From CBDAQR01 sp965199055 (GTDB lineage Bacteria > Pseudomonadota > Gammaproteobacteria > Pseudomonadales > Halieaceae): DNA of 64,000 nucleotides. The position numbers were made by a program, and so were the translations under genes. Shown in pieces: positions 8,290-16,085 of the stretch. The notes under the pieces were generated by a model. The model was not told the origin of the DNA and searched no databases. It saw only the letters and a program-made list of their open reading frames with translations. Position 1 is the stretch's first letter, and every line of letters starts with the position of its first letter. The stretch is from contig CBDAQR010000003.1 in assembly GCA_965199055.1 (NCBI GenBank), forward strand, positions 186,001-250,000, written 5' to 3'.

Positions 8290-8630
8290 ATCTCCTTGGT
8301 CTTCGTTTCGGTAGGGGTGCCGGTATCGGCAGATTCCGTTGTGGCGACATCAGCAACTGGCTGCGCCGCCTTTTCTATCTTGGACAGCCTGCGATTGGCT
8401 CGCAGCAAGGCCGTGCGCAATCGCATCACCAGCCCGATATTGGTGAGCATGCCCACCACGCCGCCGATGGCAAACGCCAGCAACACCCACAGGGCGACTG
8501 AGCGCTCCGGCAGTTGTATCAGTAGCAGGTCCAGCGGAGCGGTCGCGGTGTTTTGCACGGCGAACAGCGCACCCAGCAGCAACATGGCTGCCGCCAGGGC
8601 GAAGAAAACAACATTCTTAATGAAATTCAT
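8286..8630 (-). CDS. lapA: LapA-domain membrane protein
   Basis: 114 residues with two membrane helices (about 5-27 and 42-65) around a short NTATAPLDLL loop, then a cytoplasmic tail with a coiled-coil-like RLRTALLRANRRLSKIEKA. This is the LapA/YciS plan; in E. coli LapA helps LapB/FtsH regulate LPS synthesis through LpxC. LapB itself is not in the window. Its stop overlaps the start of pyrF by 4 bases. A terminator separates it from ihfB upstream. Confidence 0.8.
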   Translation of the reverse strand: MNFIKNVVFFALAAAMLLLGALFAVQNTATAPLDLLLIQLPERSVALWVLLAFAIGGVVGMLTNIGLVMRLRTALLRANRRLSKIEKAAQPVADVATTESADTGTPTETKTKEI

Positions 8631-8641
8631 AAAATCTGGAC

Positions 8642-8671
8642 AAAAAAAAGGGTATGACCGGAATCATACCC
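8642..8671 (-). terminator. Intrinsic terminator after ihfB
   Basis: Stem GGGTATGA (8650-8657) with TCATACCC (8664-8671) and a six-base loop. On the minus strand it is followed by eight T (complement of 8642-8649). A five-T run on the other side would let it work on the plus strand too, though no plus-strand gene is near. Confidence 0.85.
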
Positions 8672-8693
8672 TTTTTGTGTTGGATTCGTGAGC

Positions 8694-8990
8694 TCACAGG
8701 CCAGCCTGCAGCCCCATGTTCACCCGTTCACGTAATTCTTTACCGGGCTTGAAGTGCGGCACATATTTGCCGGTCAATTGCACGGCATCCCCCGTCTTGG
8801 GATTGCGACCTTTGCGGGGTTCGCGGTAGTGCAGCGAAAAGCTGCCAAAGCCACGGATTTCAATGCGCTCACCCGCAGACAGGGTCTGCGACATGTGCTC
8901 CAGTATGGTCTTAACGGCAAGTTCTACGTCCTTGCCGGAGAGCTGGGTCTGGCGCGAAGCGATCAGCTCAATCAATTCTGATTTTGTCAT
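8694..8990 (-). CDS. ihfB: Integration host factor beta subunit
   Basis: 98 residues after choosing the ATG at 8988-8990, which has GGAGG six bases upstream (GGAGGACATA-ATG) and gives the standard MTKSELIELIA start; a longer frame exists but adds a non-homologous leader. GFGSFSLHYREPRKGRNPKTG is split between the two beta-ribbon strands, and the Pro at the ribbon tip that intercalates into DNA is in the RNPKTG stretch. With IhfA it bends DNA by about 160 degrees in the nucleoid. It follows rpsA as in other Gammaproteobacteria but is isolated from it by a terminator. Confidence 0.95.
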   Translation of the reverse strand: MTKSELIELIASRQTQLSGKDVELAVKTILEHMSQTLSAGERIEIRGFGSFSLHYREPRKGRNPKTGDAVQLTGKYVPHFKPGKELRERVNMGLQAGL

Positions 8991-9033
8991 TATGTCCTCC
9001 CTCAGGAGCGCTAAGCTACTGATTGGACGGCAT

Positions 9034-9062
9034 ATTTTGCCTGTTAGCCAATAGGAGTGCAA
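9034..9062 (-). promoter_or_regulatory. Candidate sigma-70 promoter of ihfB
   Basis: On the minus strand TTGCAC (9057-9062) and CAAAAT (9034-9039) are separated by 17 bases, and the ihfB start lies 44 bases downstream. It follows the rpsA terminator, where an independent promoter is needed. The boxes are only moderate matches. Confidence 0.4.
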
Positions 9063-9077
9063 GTTTATTGCATCCAC

Positions 9078-9101
9078 AAAAAAGCCCGCACGAGGCGGGC
9101 T
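9078..9101 (-). terminator. Intrinsic terminator after rpsA
   Basis: Stem AGCCCGC (9083-9089) with GCGGGCT (9095-9101) and a five-base loop. On the minus strand the stem runs into a T tract (complement of the A run at 9078-9083). It lies about 30 bases after the rpsA stop. Confidence 0.85.
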
Positions 9102-9130
9102 TTTTCAGATCAAATCGCAGTGAGACCGAA

Positions 9131-10804
9131 TTACTGGTCCATCTGCGCCTTGATCAGGTCGCCGATGGTGCCCGGAGAGGCTGCTTCGCCTTCCTGTTCC
9201 TTCAGTGACTTAACAGCTTCCTGCTCGTCGTCATAGTCCTTGGCCTTAACAGACAGGGACAGACCGCGGTTCTTGCGATCAACGCTGACGATCTTCGCTT
9301 CAACGCTTTCGCCTTCCTTGAGTATGCTGCGCGCGTCTTCAACGCGGTCACGGCTCAGTTCAGACGCCTTCAGGTAGCCTTCGACTTCCTCGGCCAGCTC
9401 GATCACTGCACCGCGGGCATCCACTTCTTTAACCGTACCGGTAACCACCGCGCCGCGGTCGTTCTCAGCCACGTAGTTGTTGAAGGGATCGTCTTCCAGT
9501 TGCTTGATACCCAGGCTGATGCGCTCGCGCTCAGGGTCAATAGAGAGAATGATGGTCTCAATCTCGTCGCCCTTGTTGTAGCTGCGCACGGCTTCTTCGC
9601 CAACTTCGTTCCAGCTGATGTCGGACAGGTGCACCAGGCCGTCGATGTTGCCTTCCAGGCCGATGAAGATACCGAAGTCAGTAATAGACTTGATAGAGCC
9701 CGTGATCTTGTCGCCCTTGGCGTACTGTGAACCAAACGCATCCCAGGGGTTCTGTTGACACTGCTTGATACCCAGGGAGATACGACGGCGCTCTTCGTCG
9801 ATATCCAGAACCATCACCTCTACCTCGTCGCCCAGTTGGACGATCTTGGAGGGATGTACGTTTTTGTTGGTCCAGTCCATCTCGGACACGTGTACCAGGC
9901 CTTCCACGCCTTCTTCCAGCTCGGCGAAACAGCCGTAGTCGGTGAGGTTGGTGATACGGGCCATAACACGGCTGTTTTCCGGGTAACGGTTCTTGATTTC
10001 CACCCAGGGATCTTCACCCAGTTGCTTCAGACCCAGAGAAACGCGGTTGCGCTCACGGTCAAACTTGAGAATCTTGACGTCGATTTCCTGGCCGACTTCA
10101 ACGATTTCGCTAGGATGCTTAATCCGCTTCCAGGCCATATCGGTGATGTGCAGCAGGCCGTCGACACCGCCCAGATCTACGAAGGCACCGTAGTCGGTCA
10201 GGTTCTTAACGATACCCTTAACAGACATGCCTTCCTGCAGCGTAGACAGCAGTGCGTCACGCTCGGCAGAGTTCGCTTCTTCCATCACCGCACGACGTGA
10301 AACGACAACGTTGTTGCGCTTCTGGTCCAGCTTGATCACTTTGAATTCCAGTTCCTGACCTTCCAGGTGGATGGTCTCGCGAACCGGACGAACATCTACC
10401 AGAGAGCCCGGCAGGAATGCGCGAATGGTGTTGATATCCACGGTAAAGCCACCCTTGACCTTGCCATTGATAACACCCTTAACCACTGCATCAGCTTCGT
10501 GTGCAGCTTCCAATTCTTTCCAGCTTTCGGCGCGCTTGGCTTTCTCGCGCGACAGCTTGGTTTCGCCGAAGCCATCTTCTACGGTTTCCAGTGCAACCTG
10601 CACCTCATCACCGACGTTCAGCTGGCATTCACCAGAGGCATCAACGAATTGCGAACGGGGGATCACACCTTCTGACTTAAGGCCAGCGTGTACCGTAACC
10701 CACTCGTTATCGATGTCGATGACAACACCCGTGACAATAGCACCGGGCTGCATATCGACAGTTTTCAGACTTTCTTCAAAAAGTTCAGCGAAGCTTTCGC
10801 TCAT
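9131..10804 (-). CDS. rpsA: 30S ribosomal protein S1
   Basis: 557 residues, matching the six-domain S1 of Gammaproteobacteria. Domains 1-2 bind the ribosome; domains 3-6 are canonical OB folds with repeated motifs such as LTDYGAFVDLGGVDGLLHITDMAW, SLGLKQL and SLGIKQ, split here across positions 190-460. S1 binds mRNA leaders and helps start translation. The start MSESFAELFEESL is the conserved one, with only a weak AGG upstream on the minus strand, usual for this autoregulated gene. It follows cmk by 79 bases as in E. coli, and a terminator closes it. Confidence 0.97.
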   Translation of the reverse strand: MSESFAELFEESLKTVDMQPGAIVTGVVIDIDNEWVTVHAGLKSEGVIPRSQFVDASGECQLNVGDEVQVALETVEDGFGETKLSREKAKRAESWKELEAAHEADAVVKGVINGKVKGGFTVDINTIRAFLPGSLVDVRPVRETIHLEGQELEFKVIKLDQKRNNVVVSRRAVMEEANSAERDALLSTLQEGMSVKGIVKNLTDYGAFVDLGGVDGLLHITDMAWKRIKHPSEIVEVGQEIDVKILKFDRERNRVSLGLKQLGEDPWVEIKNRYPENSRVMARITNLTDYGCFAELEEGVEGLVHVSEMDWTNKNVHPSKIVQLGDEVEVMVLDIDEERRRISLGIKQCQQNPWDAFGSQYAKGDKITGSIKSITDFGIFIGLEGNIDGLVHLSDISWNEVGEEAVRSYNKGDEIETIILSIDPERERISLGIKQLEDDPFNNYVAENDRGAVVTGTVKEVDARGAVIELAEEVEGYLKASELSRDRVEDARSILKEGESVEAKIVSVDRKNRGLSLSVKAKDYDDEQEAVKSLKEQEGEAASPGTIGDLIKAQMDQ

Positions 10805-10883
10805 AGATATTTACCTGTTTTTACCGCACCACCAGTTTGCGCGGGTCAATTCAACTAAACCGGCTTCGGAACCTATTGCTGGT

Positions 10884-11564
10884 TCATGCTCCGAAGCAGG
10901 CGGTTACCGATTCCATGACCGTTGCGAACACGGAATCGATGGCTGTTGCCGTGCTGTCGATGACAATGGCATCGTCGGCGGGCAACAAAGGAGACACCGA
11001 ACGGGAGCGATCTCGCTCGTCTCGTTCCTGGATATCCCCCAAAAGGCGCGCGAGGTTAACACTTTCCCCCTTATCTTTCAACTGCTTATAGCGCCTCTCA
11101 GCGCGCTCTTCGGCGCTGGCGGTGAGGAAGAATTTAAGGGGTGCTTCGGGGAAAACCACCGTGCCCATGTCGCGACCGTCGGCGATTAAGCCGGGAGCCT
11201 GTAAAAAGTCGCGCTGGCGCTGCAGCAAGGCCTCGCGAACCGCCGGCATCGCGCCCACGGTAGAGGCCCCACGACCGCCCTCTTCCGTGCGAATCGCGCG
11301 ACTGGCATCCACATCTCTATAAAACACCAGAATTTCGCCGCTATCGGCGGCCACAAAGCGCACATCCAGGTTCCTGGCTACGTCAGCGACAGTTGCCTCA
11401 TCCTCTAAACCCACATCATCATAGTCACAAGCAAAGGCCGTTACGCGATACAGCGCACCACTATCGAGCAGGTGATAACCGAGTTTCTCGGCCAATAAGT
11501 GGGCGATAGTGCCCTTGCCGGCACCACTGGGACCATCGACCGTAATAACCGGAATCGAGTTCAT
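10884..11564 (-). CDS. cmk: Cytidylate kinase
   Basis: 226 residues. The P-loop is GPSGAGKGTIAH at residues 12-23; the CMP-binding insert and DGRDMGTVVFPEAPLKFFL near residue 130 are typical, as is the lid with ERDERDRSRSVSPL. It phosphorylates CMP and dCMP. The ATG overlaps the stop of aroA by 4 bases, so the tyrA-aroA-cmk genes are coupled. Confidence 0.96.
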   Translation of the reverse strand: MNSIPVITVDGPSGAGKGTIAHLLAEKLGYHLLDSGALYRVTAFACDYDDVGLEDEATVADVARNLDVRFVAADSGEILVFYRDVDASRAIRTEEGGRGASTVGAMPAVREALLQRQRDFLQAPGLIADGRDMGTVVFPEAPLKFFLTASAEERAERRYKQLKDKGESVNLARLLGDIQERDERDRSRSVSPLLPADDAIVIDSTATAIDSVFATVMESVTACFGA

Positions 11565-12877
11565 GAAATCACAGAGATCTGCAGACCGAGCCCACGGGCG
11601 AGTGCATCAAAGCCAGGGAAGGAGGTCGCCACATTATCGGCTTCGCGCACTGTAATCTCTGCGCTGGAGCGCAGGGCCGCAATGGCAAAAGACATCGCAA
11701 TGCGGTGATCGTGGTGGCTCTCCACCACGCCGCCAGTAAAGCTGCCGTCGGCGCCGAAGCCATTGATGACGATACCGTCTTCCAAAACCTCGGTTTCAAG
11801 CCCAATCGCTGCCAGCCCTTCGGCCATCGCAGCAATACGATCACTTTCCTTAACCCGCAGCTCTTCGGCGCCGCGCAGCGTGGTCGTACCGTCCGCGCAG
11901 GCGGCTGCGATAAATAGCGCAGGAAACTCGTCAATGGCCAGGGGAATATCCGCCTCATCGATATCGATGCCATGTAACTGTGCACTGCGCACCAGGATAT
12001 CGGCGACCGGTTCACCACCTACCTCGCGTTCATTCATCAGCTCCAGGTCGGCGCCCATTTTGCGCAGGATATTCAATACGCCGGTTCGCGTGGGATTAAT
12101 GCCGACATGCTCAAGCAACAACTCTGATCCCGGGGCAATGCTGGCAGCCACAAGAAAGAAGGTTGCGGAGGAAATATCAGCCGGTACCTCTATATCGCAG
12201 CCCTGCAGCGCGCCACCGCCTTCCAGGCTGATCACCCCGGCCTCGTCGCGCTGCACGTCGTAACCAAACCCTCTCAGCATACGTTCGGTGTGGTCGCGGG
12301 TGGGCGCGGGCTCGGTCACTGAGGTGCGGCCCTCCGCATACAAACCGGCCAGCAATACACAGGATTTCACCTGAGCGCTGGCCATGGGCAGGTCGTAGTG
12401 AATGCCCTTCAAATCCGTCCTGCCGGAAATTTTCAGCGGTGGTTTACCGCCATCAGTGCCCTCTATAACGGCACCCATGGCCGTGAGCGGCGTAATCACC
12501 CGCCCCATAGGACGACCGCATAGCGACCCATCACCCGTGAGCTCTGTATCAAACGCCTGACCTGCAAACAGGCCCGACAGAAGCCGTATAGAGGTGCCTG
12601 AATTACCGAGGTCGATGGCGCCCGTCGGCGGGCTCAGACCGTGTAAACCGACGCCGTGCACCGTCACTTTGCCATCGTCGGGGCCCTCAATTTGCACGCC
12701 CATCGCCCGAAAACAAGCCACTGTGGCCAGCGCATCTTCGCCTTCGAGAAAACCGCTCACATGGGTAACGCCTTCAGCCAGTGAGCCCAGCATAATAGAG
12801 CGATGCGACATCGACTTGTCGCCTGGTACCCGGGCTTCGCCTCGCAATGAGCCTCCGGGCAATAACCTGAACTCCAC
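11561..12877 (-). CDS. aroA: 5-enolpyruvylshikimate-3-phosphate synthase
   Basis: 438 residues. Motifs of the family are in order: PGDKSMSHRSIMLGSLAEG near residue 18, LGNSGTSIRLLSGL near 90, and the C-terminal ESHHDHRIAMSFAIAAL. The enzyme joins PEP to shikimate-3-phosphate. The GTG start shares one base with the tyrA TAG, with GAGGGA 9 bases upstream. The glycine stretch reads LGNSGTSIR rather than the NAGTAMR of E. coli-like class I enzymes, closer to class II. In P. aeruginosa the two proteins are fused; here they are separate frames. Confidence 0.95.
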   Translation of the reverse strand: MEFRLLPGGSLRGEARVPGDKSMSHRSIMLGSLAEGVTHVSGFLEGEDALATVACFRAMGVQIEGPDDGKVTVHGVGLHGLSPPTGAIDLGNSGTSIRLLSGLFAGQAFDTELTGDGSLCGRPMGRVITPLTAMGAVIEGTDGGKPPLKISGRTDLKGIHYDLPMASAQVKSCVLLAGLYAEGRTSVTEPAPTRDHTERMLRGFGYDVQRDEAGVISLEGGGALQGCDIEVPADISSATFFLVAASIAPGSELLLEHVGINPTRTGVLNILRKMGADLELMNEREVGGEPVADILVRSAQLHGIDIDEADIPLAIDEFPALFIAAACADGTTTLRGAEELRVKESDRIAAMAEGLAAIGLETEVLEDGIVINGFGADGSFTGGVVESHHDHRIAMSFAIAALRSSAEITVREADNVATSFPGFDALARGLGLQISVIS

Positions 12878-13794
12878 TACTCGGACTCCCTCTTAATAGT
12901 AAACGCATCGCGCGACGCCTTGGCATCGCTAAAGGTTTTGATCATCGCCTCGCCGTCACCGGTCGCGACCGCCTCACGTAAATGCGCCAGGTGCTCGCTG
13001 AAGGCATCGATAGATTTCAGCAACTCGTCCCGATTGGCCAGCGCAATATCGCGCCACATCACCGGGTCGCTGGATGCAATGCGGGTAAAGTCTCGAAACC
13101 CACCGGCGGCAAATCGAAAAATATCCTCACTGAGCTCGCTGCGCGCCAGCGCATCGACCAGCGCGTAGGCCAATACATGCGGCAGGTGGCTGGTTGCCGC
13201 CAATATGGCATCGTGTTCGACCACACCCAGTTCTACAACATCGGCCCCAGTGCTATCCCACATCGCGCGGATCAGTTCCAGAGCCTCTGGCGCAGTGGAG
13301 TCAATCGGCGTCAGAATGACCCTGTGGTCGACAAACAGATCGGCCATTGATGCATCTACGCCACTGCGCTCAGAACCCGCTATGGGGTGGCCGGGCACAA
13401 ACGGAGCGAACTCGCCGGTGCTCTCCGTGCTCGCAGCGAGCTCCTCGCGAGCATGCTGATAGGCTTGTACAAGACTCCCCTTCACCGAGGCGGCGTCGGT
13501 AATTACGGTTTCCGGACCAACACGCGCGAGCACATCTTTAATCAGGTCGTTGCAGGTGAGCGTGGGTGCACCGAGCACCACAATATCGGCACCGGCAAGC
13601 GCGGCTTCCATGTCCAGGCTGAAATCATCGATCACGCCCAGTTCGACGCCTTTCTTTAGGGAAACATCCCGGTAGCCCCAACCCCAGACCTCACTGGCAA
13701 AGTCGGTTTGCTTCAGTGAGCGAGCCAGGGAACCGCCAATCAGCCCTAGCCCCATAATGAGGACTTTATTTACGCGCGGGTTCACGAAGATCAC
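12877..13794 (-). CDS. tyrA: Prephenate dehydrogenase
   Basis: 305 residues. The NAD-binding GLGLIGGSLARSLK lies at 16-29; GHPIAGSERSG near residue 138 and the downstream His in EHDAILAATSHLPH are the substrate and catalytic motifs. It oxidises prephenate to 4-hydroxyphenylpyruvate on the way to tyrosine. There is no chorismate mutase domain, unlike the E. coli TyrA. It starts with GTG six bases after the pheA stop, and its own stop shares a base with aroA. The hisC gene found here in Pseudomonas is absent. Confidence 0.93.
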   Translation of the reverse strand: MIFVNPRVNKVLIMGLGLIGGSLARSLKQTDFASEVWGWGYRDVSLKKGVELGVIDDFSLDMEAALAGADIVVLGAPTLTCNDLIKDVLARVGPETVITDAASVKGSLVQAYQHAREELAASTESTGEFAPFVPGHPIAGSERSGVDASMADLFVDHRVILTPIDSTAPEALELIRAMWDSTGADVVELGVVEHDAILAATSHLPHVLAYALVDALARSELSEDIFRFAAGGFRDFTRIASSDPVMWRDIALANRDELLKSIDAFSEHLAHLREAVATGDGEAMIKTFSDAKASRDAFTIKRESE

Positions 13795-13800
13795 ACGGTG

Positions 13801-14922
13801 TTACAGCACTGCCTTGGGATAAGAACCCAGCGGCTTGAGGAGAATGGACTGTTCGTGGAGTTCGTTCATGATCTCGACGATCTTGGCGTCCTGCACATGG
13901 CCTTCAAACTCGATGAAGAACACATAGGCCCACTTCTCCGTTCGCGACGGGCGCGTATCAATGCGAGTGAGGCTCACACCGGCATTGCGAAAAGGTTCCA
14001 GCAGCTCGAACAGCGCACCGGGCTTGTTGCGACTGGAGACAATAATCGACGTTTTATCGTCACCGCTCGGTGGAATTTCGTCACGGCCAATCACCAGGAA
14101 GCGGGTAGTGTTGTGGGCCGAATCCTCAATATTCTCGAACAGTTTTTCCAGACCATATTGATCCGCCGCCATATCGCCGGCGATCGCAGCGGTTCCCACG
14201 TCATCCGCGGCCATCCGCGCCGCTTCTCCATTGCTGGAAACAGCAATCTGCTCAACCTGCGGAAAATACTGTTCCAGCCAGCCGCGGCACTGGGCCAGCG
14301 CCTGCTGATGCGCGCAGATCTTCTGCAGATTGTCCGCCGTCGTGCGTTCACCCACTAGTAAATGGTGGTGAATTTGCATTTCTACTTCGCCACAAATTTT
14401 CAGCGACGAATCCATGAAATTGTCGAGGGTGTGGCTGACCATTCCCTCGGTGGAGTTCTCCACCGGCACTACACCGTAGTTACAGTCTTTGGCTTCCACC
14501 TGGTTGAAAACTGAATCAATCGTGCCCTGGGGCATACTGACAACGGCATGACCAAAATGCTTGATAGTCGCTGCCTGGGTAAAGGTACCCTCCGGCCCCA
14601 GGTAGGCCACGGACAGCGGTTTTTCCAGGGCCAGGCAGGCCGAGATGATCTCGCGGAAGATAAAGGCGACATTCTCACCCGCCAGCGGGCCCTCGTTGCG
14701 TTCCTTGATGCGATTAAGCACCTGGGCTTCCCGCTCGGGCCGGTAAAACACCACCTCCGCTTCCGATTCGCCACGCTCGCGTGCCTCTACCACTTCGGCC
14801 AGCTTAATATCGGCGACTTCTTCGGCACAGCGAGCCCGCCGGTTGATCAACTCCTGGATCTCCCGGTCTATGCTGTCGATTTCCTCGCGAACCTCGTCGA
14901 GATTCTTACCTTCGTCGCTCAT
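13801..14922 (-). CDS. pheA: Bifunctional chorismate mutase / prephenate dehydratase (P-protein)
   Basis: 373 residues with three parts: an AroQ-type chorismate mutase (1-95, with REIDSIDREIQELINRRA), a prephenate dehydratase (about 100-280, with YLGPEGTFTQAA and the NSTEGMVSHTLD loop), and a C-terminal ACT domain (about 295-365, with SRNKPGALFELLEPF and the ESRPS-like DTRPSRTEKW) for feedback by phenylalanine. It leads chorismate to phenylpyruvate. It lies between serC and tyrA in a same-strand array with gaps of 9 and 6 bases. Confidence 0.96.
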   Translation of the reverse strand: MSDEGKNLDEVREEIDSIDREIQELINRRARCAEEVADIKLAEVVEARERGESEAEVVFYRPEREAQVLNRIKERNEGPLAGENVAFIFREIISACLALEKPLSVAYLGPEGTFTQAATIKHFGHAVVSMPQGTIDSVFNQVEAKDCNYGVVPVENSTEGMVSHTLDNFMDSSLKICGEVEMQIHHHLLVGERTTADNLQKICAHQQALAQCRGWLEQYFPQVEQIAVSSNGEAARMAADDVGTAAIAGDMAADQYGLEKLFENIEDSAHNTTRFLVIGRDEIPPSGDDKTSIIVSSRNKPGALFELLEPFRNAGVSLTRIDTRPSRTEKWAYVFFIEFEGHVQDAKIVEIMNELHEQSILLKPLGSYPKAVL

Positions 14923-14931
14923 TGTTTTGGT

Positions 14932-16011
14932 TCAGCCGTTACGTGCTTCAAAATCCTGCATGAAGCTTATCAAAGCATCCACTGCCTGTTCAGTCACCGC
15001 ATTGTAGATGCTGGCGCGCATTCCGCCCACACTGCGGTGCCCTTTCAGGTTCAGCAAGCCCGCCGCTTCGGCCTCGCTCAGGAAGGCTTTATCGAGATCA
15101 GCATTGGCCAGCGTAAACGGCACATTCATCAGGGAGCGGCTCGGCACCTCCACCGGATTGGCATAAAAGTCACTGCCGTCAATGGCACCGTAGAGCTTCT
15201 CGGCCTTGCTCCGGTTAATCGCCTCCATCGCGGCAAGACCGCCCTGGGCCTTCACCCAGTCAAACACCAGGCCAGCCAGATACAGGGCAAAAGTTGGAGG
15301 TGTGTTGTACATGGAATCGTTCTCAGCAGCTATCTGCCAATTCAGCATGGCTGGGCACTGCTCGCTAGCCTGCCCCAACAGGTCTTTGCGCACGATCACC
15401 AGGGTCAGGCCAGCCGGGCCGATATTCTTCTGCGCACCGGCATAGATCACTCCGTACTGGTTCACATCTATAGGCCGAGACAAAATGGTGGAAGACATGT
15501 CCACCACCAGCGGCGCACCCACCTCCGGTGTCCAGAAGAACTCTACCCCGCCAATCGTCTCGTTCGGCGTGTAGTGCAAATAAGCGGCATTCTCGCTCAG
15601 CGCCCATTCAGACTGGGGCGGAATCGTAGAGAAATTGCTGCCCTCCGCCGTCGCCACCACGTTCACATCCAGGTAGCGCTTCGCTTCGGCAATAGCCTTC
15701 TTGGACCACTGCCCGGTATTCAGGTAGTCCGCAGCACCGGTGCTGCCACCCAGGTTAAGTGGAACCGCGGAGAACTGGCTGCTGGCACCGCCCTGCAAAA
15801 ACAGTACTGCGTAATCATCGGAAATCCCAAGCAATTCGCGCAGAGTCGCCTCCGCCCGCTCGGCGATACCTACGATTTCCGGGCTGCGATGGCTCATCTC
15901 CATGACGGACAGGCCCGCACCTTGCCAGTCCAGCATTTCGTCTCTAGCCTGCTCTAATACTGCTTCCGGCAATGCTGCCGGACCCGCACAAAAGTTGTAT
16001 TTACGTGCCAT
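14932..16011 (-). CDS. serC: Phosphoserine aminotransferase
   Basis: 359 residues from the chosen ATG. The minus strand reads GGGGA, six bases, then ATG at 16011; the TTG six bases further upstream would sit against that ribosome site, so it is rejected. The start MARKYNFCAGPAALPEAVL and the PLP-lysine region VIYAGAQKNIGPAGLT (Lys near residue 196) are the family marks. The enzyme serves serine and pyridoxal phosphate synthesis. Position between gyrA and pheA is conserved in Gammaproteobacteria. Confidence 0.96.
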   Translation of the reverse strand: MARKYNFCAGPAALPEAVLEQARDEMLDWQGAGLSVMEMSHRSPEIVGIAERAEATLRELLGISDDYAVLFLQGGASSQFSAVPLNLGGSTGAADYLNTGQWSKKAIAEAKRYLDVNVVATAEGSNFSTIPPQSEWALSENAAYLHYTPNETIGGVEFFWTPEVGAPLVVDMSSTILSRPIDVNQYGVIYAGAQKNIGPAGLTLVIVRKDLLGQASEQCPAMLNWQIAAENDSMYNTPPTFALYLAGLVFDWVKAQGGLAAMEAINRSKAEKLYGAIDGSDFYANPVEVPSRSLMNVPFTLANADLDKAFLSEAEAAGLLNLKGHRSVGGMRASIYNAVTEQAVDALISFMQDFEARNG

Positions 16012-16022
16012 GATCAATCCCC

Positions 16023-16065
16023 AAAAAATAACGCCTCAGCGGCCTGCTGTTGTTGAGCAGGCCGC
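16023..16065 (-). terminator. Probable terminator after gyrA
   Basis: Ten-base stem GCGGCCTGCT (16039-16048) with AGCAGGCCGC (16056-16065) and a seven-base loop, 20 bases after the gyrA stop. The T run on the minus strand (complement of 16023-16028) comes about ten bases after the stem, so termination may be partial. Confidence 0.6.
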
Positions 16066-16085
16066 CAATAATTAAATAGTCCTGC

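Noticed and set aside
14548..15957. 469-residue open frame on the plus strand
   Set aside because: Antisense of pheA and serC, His/Arg-rich, no start signal or domain.
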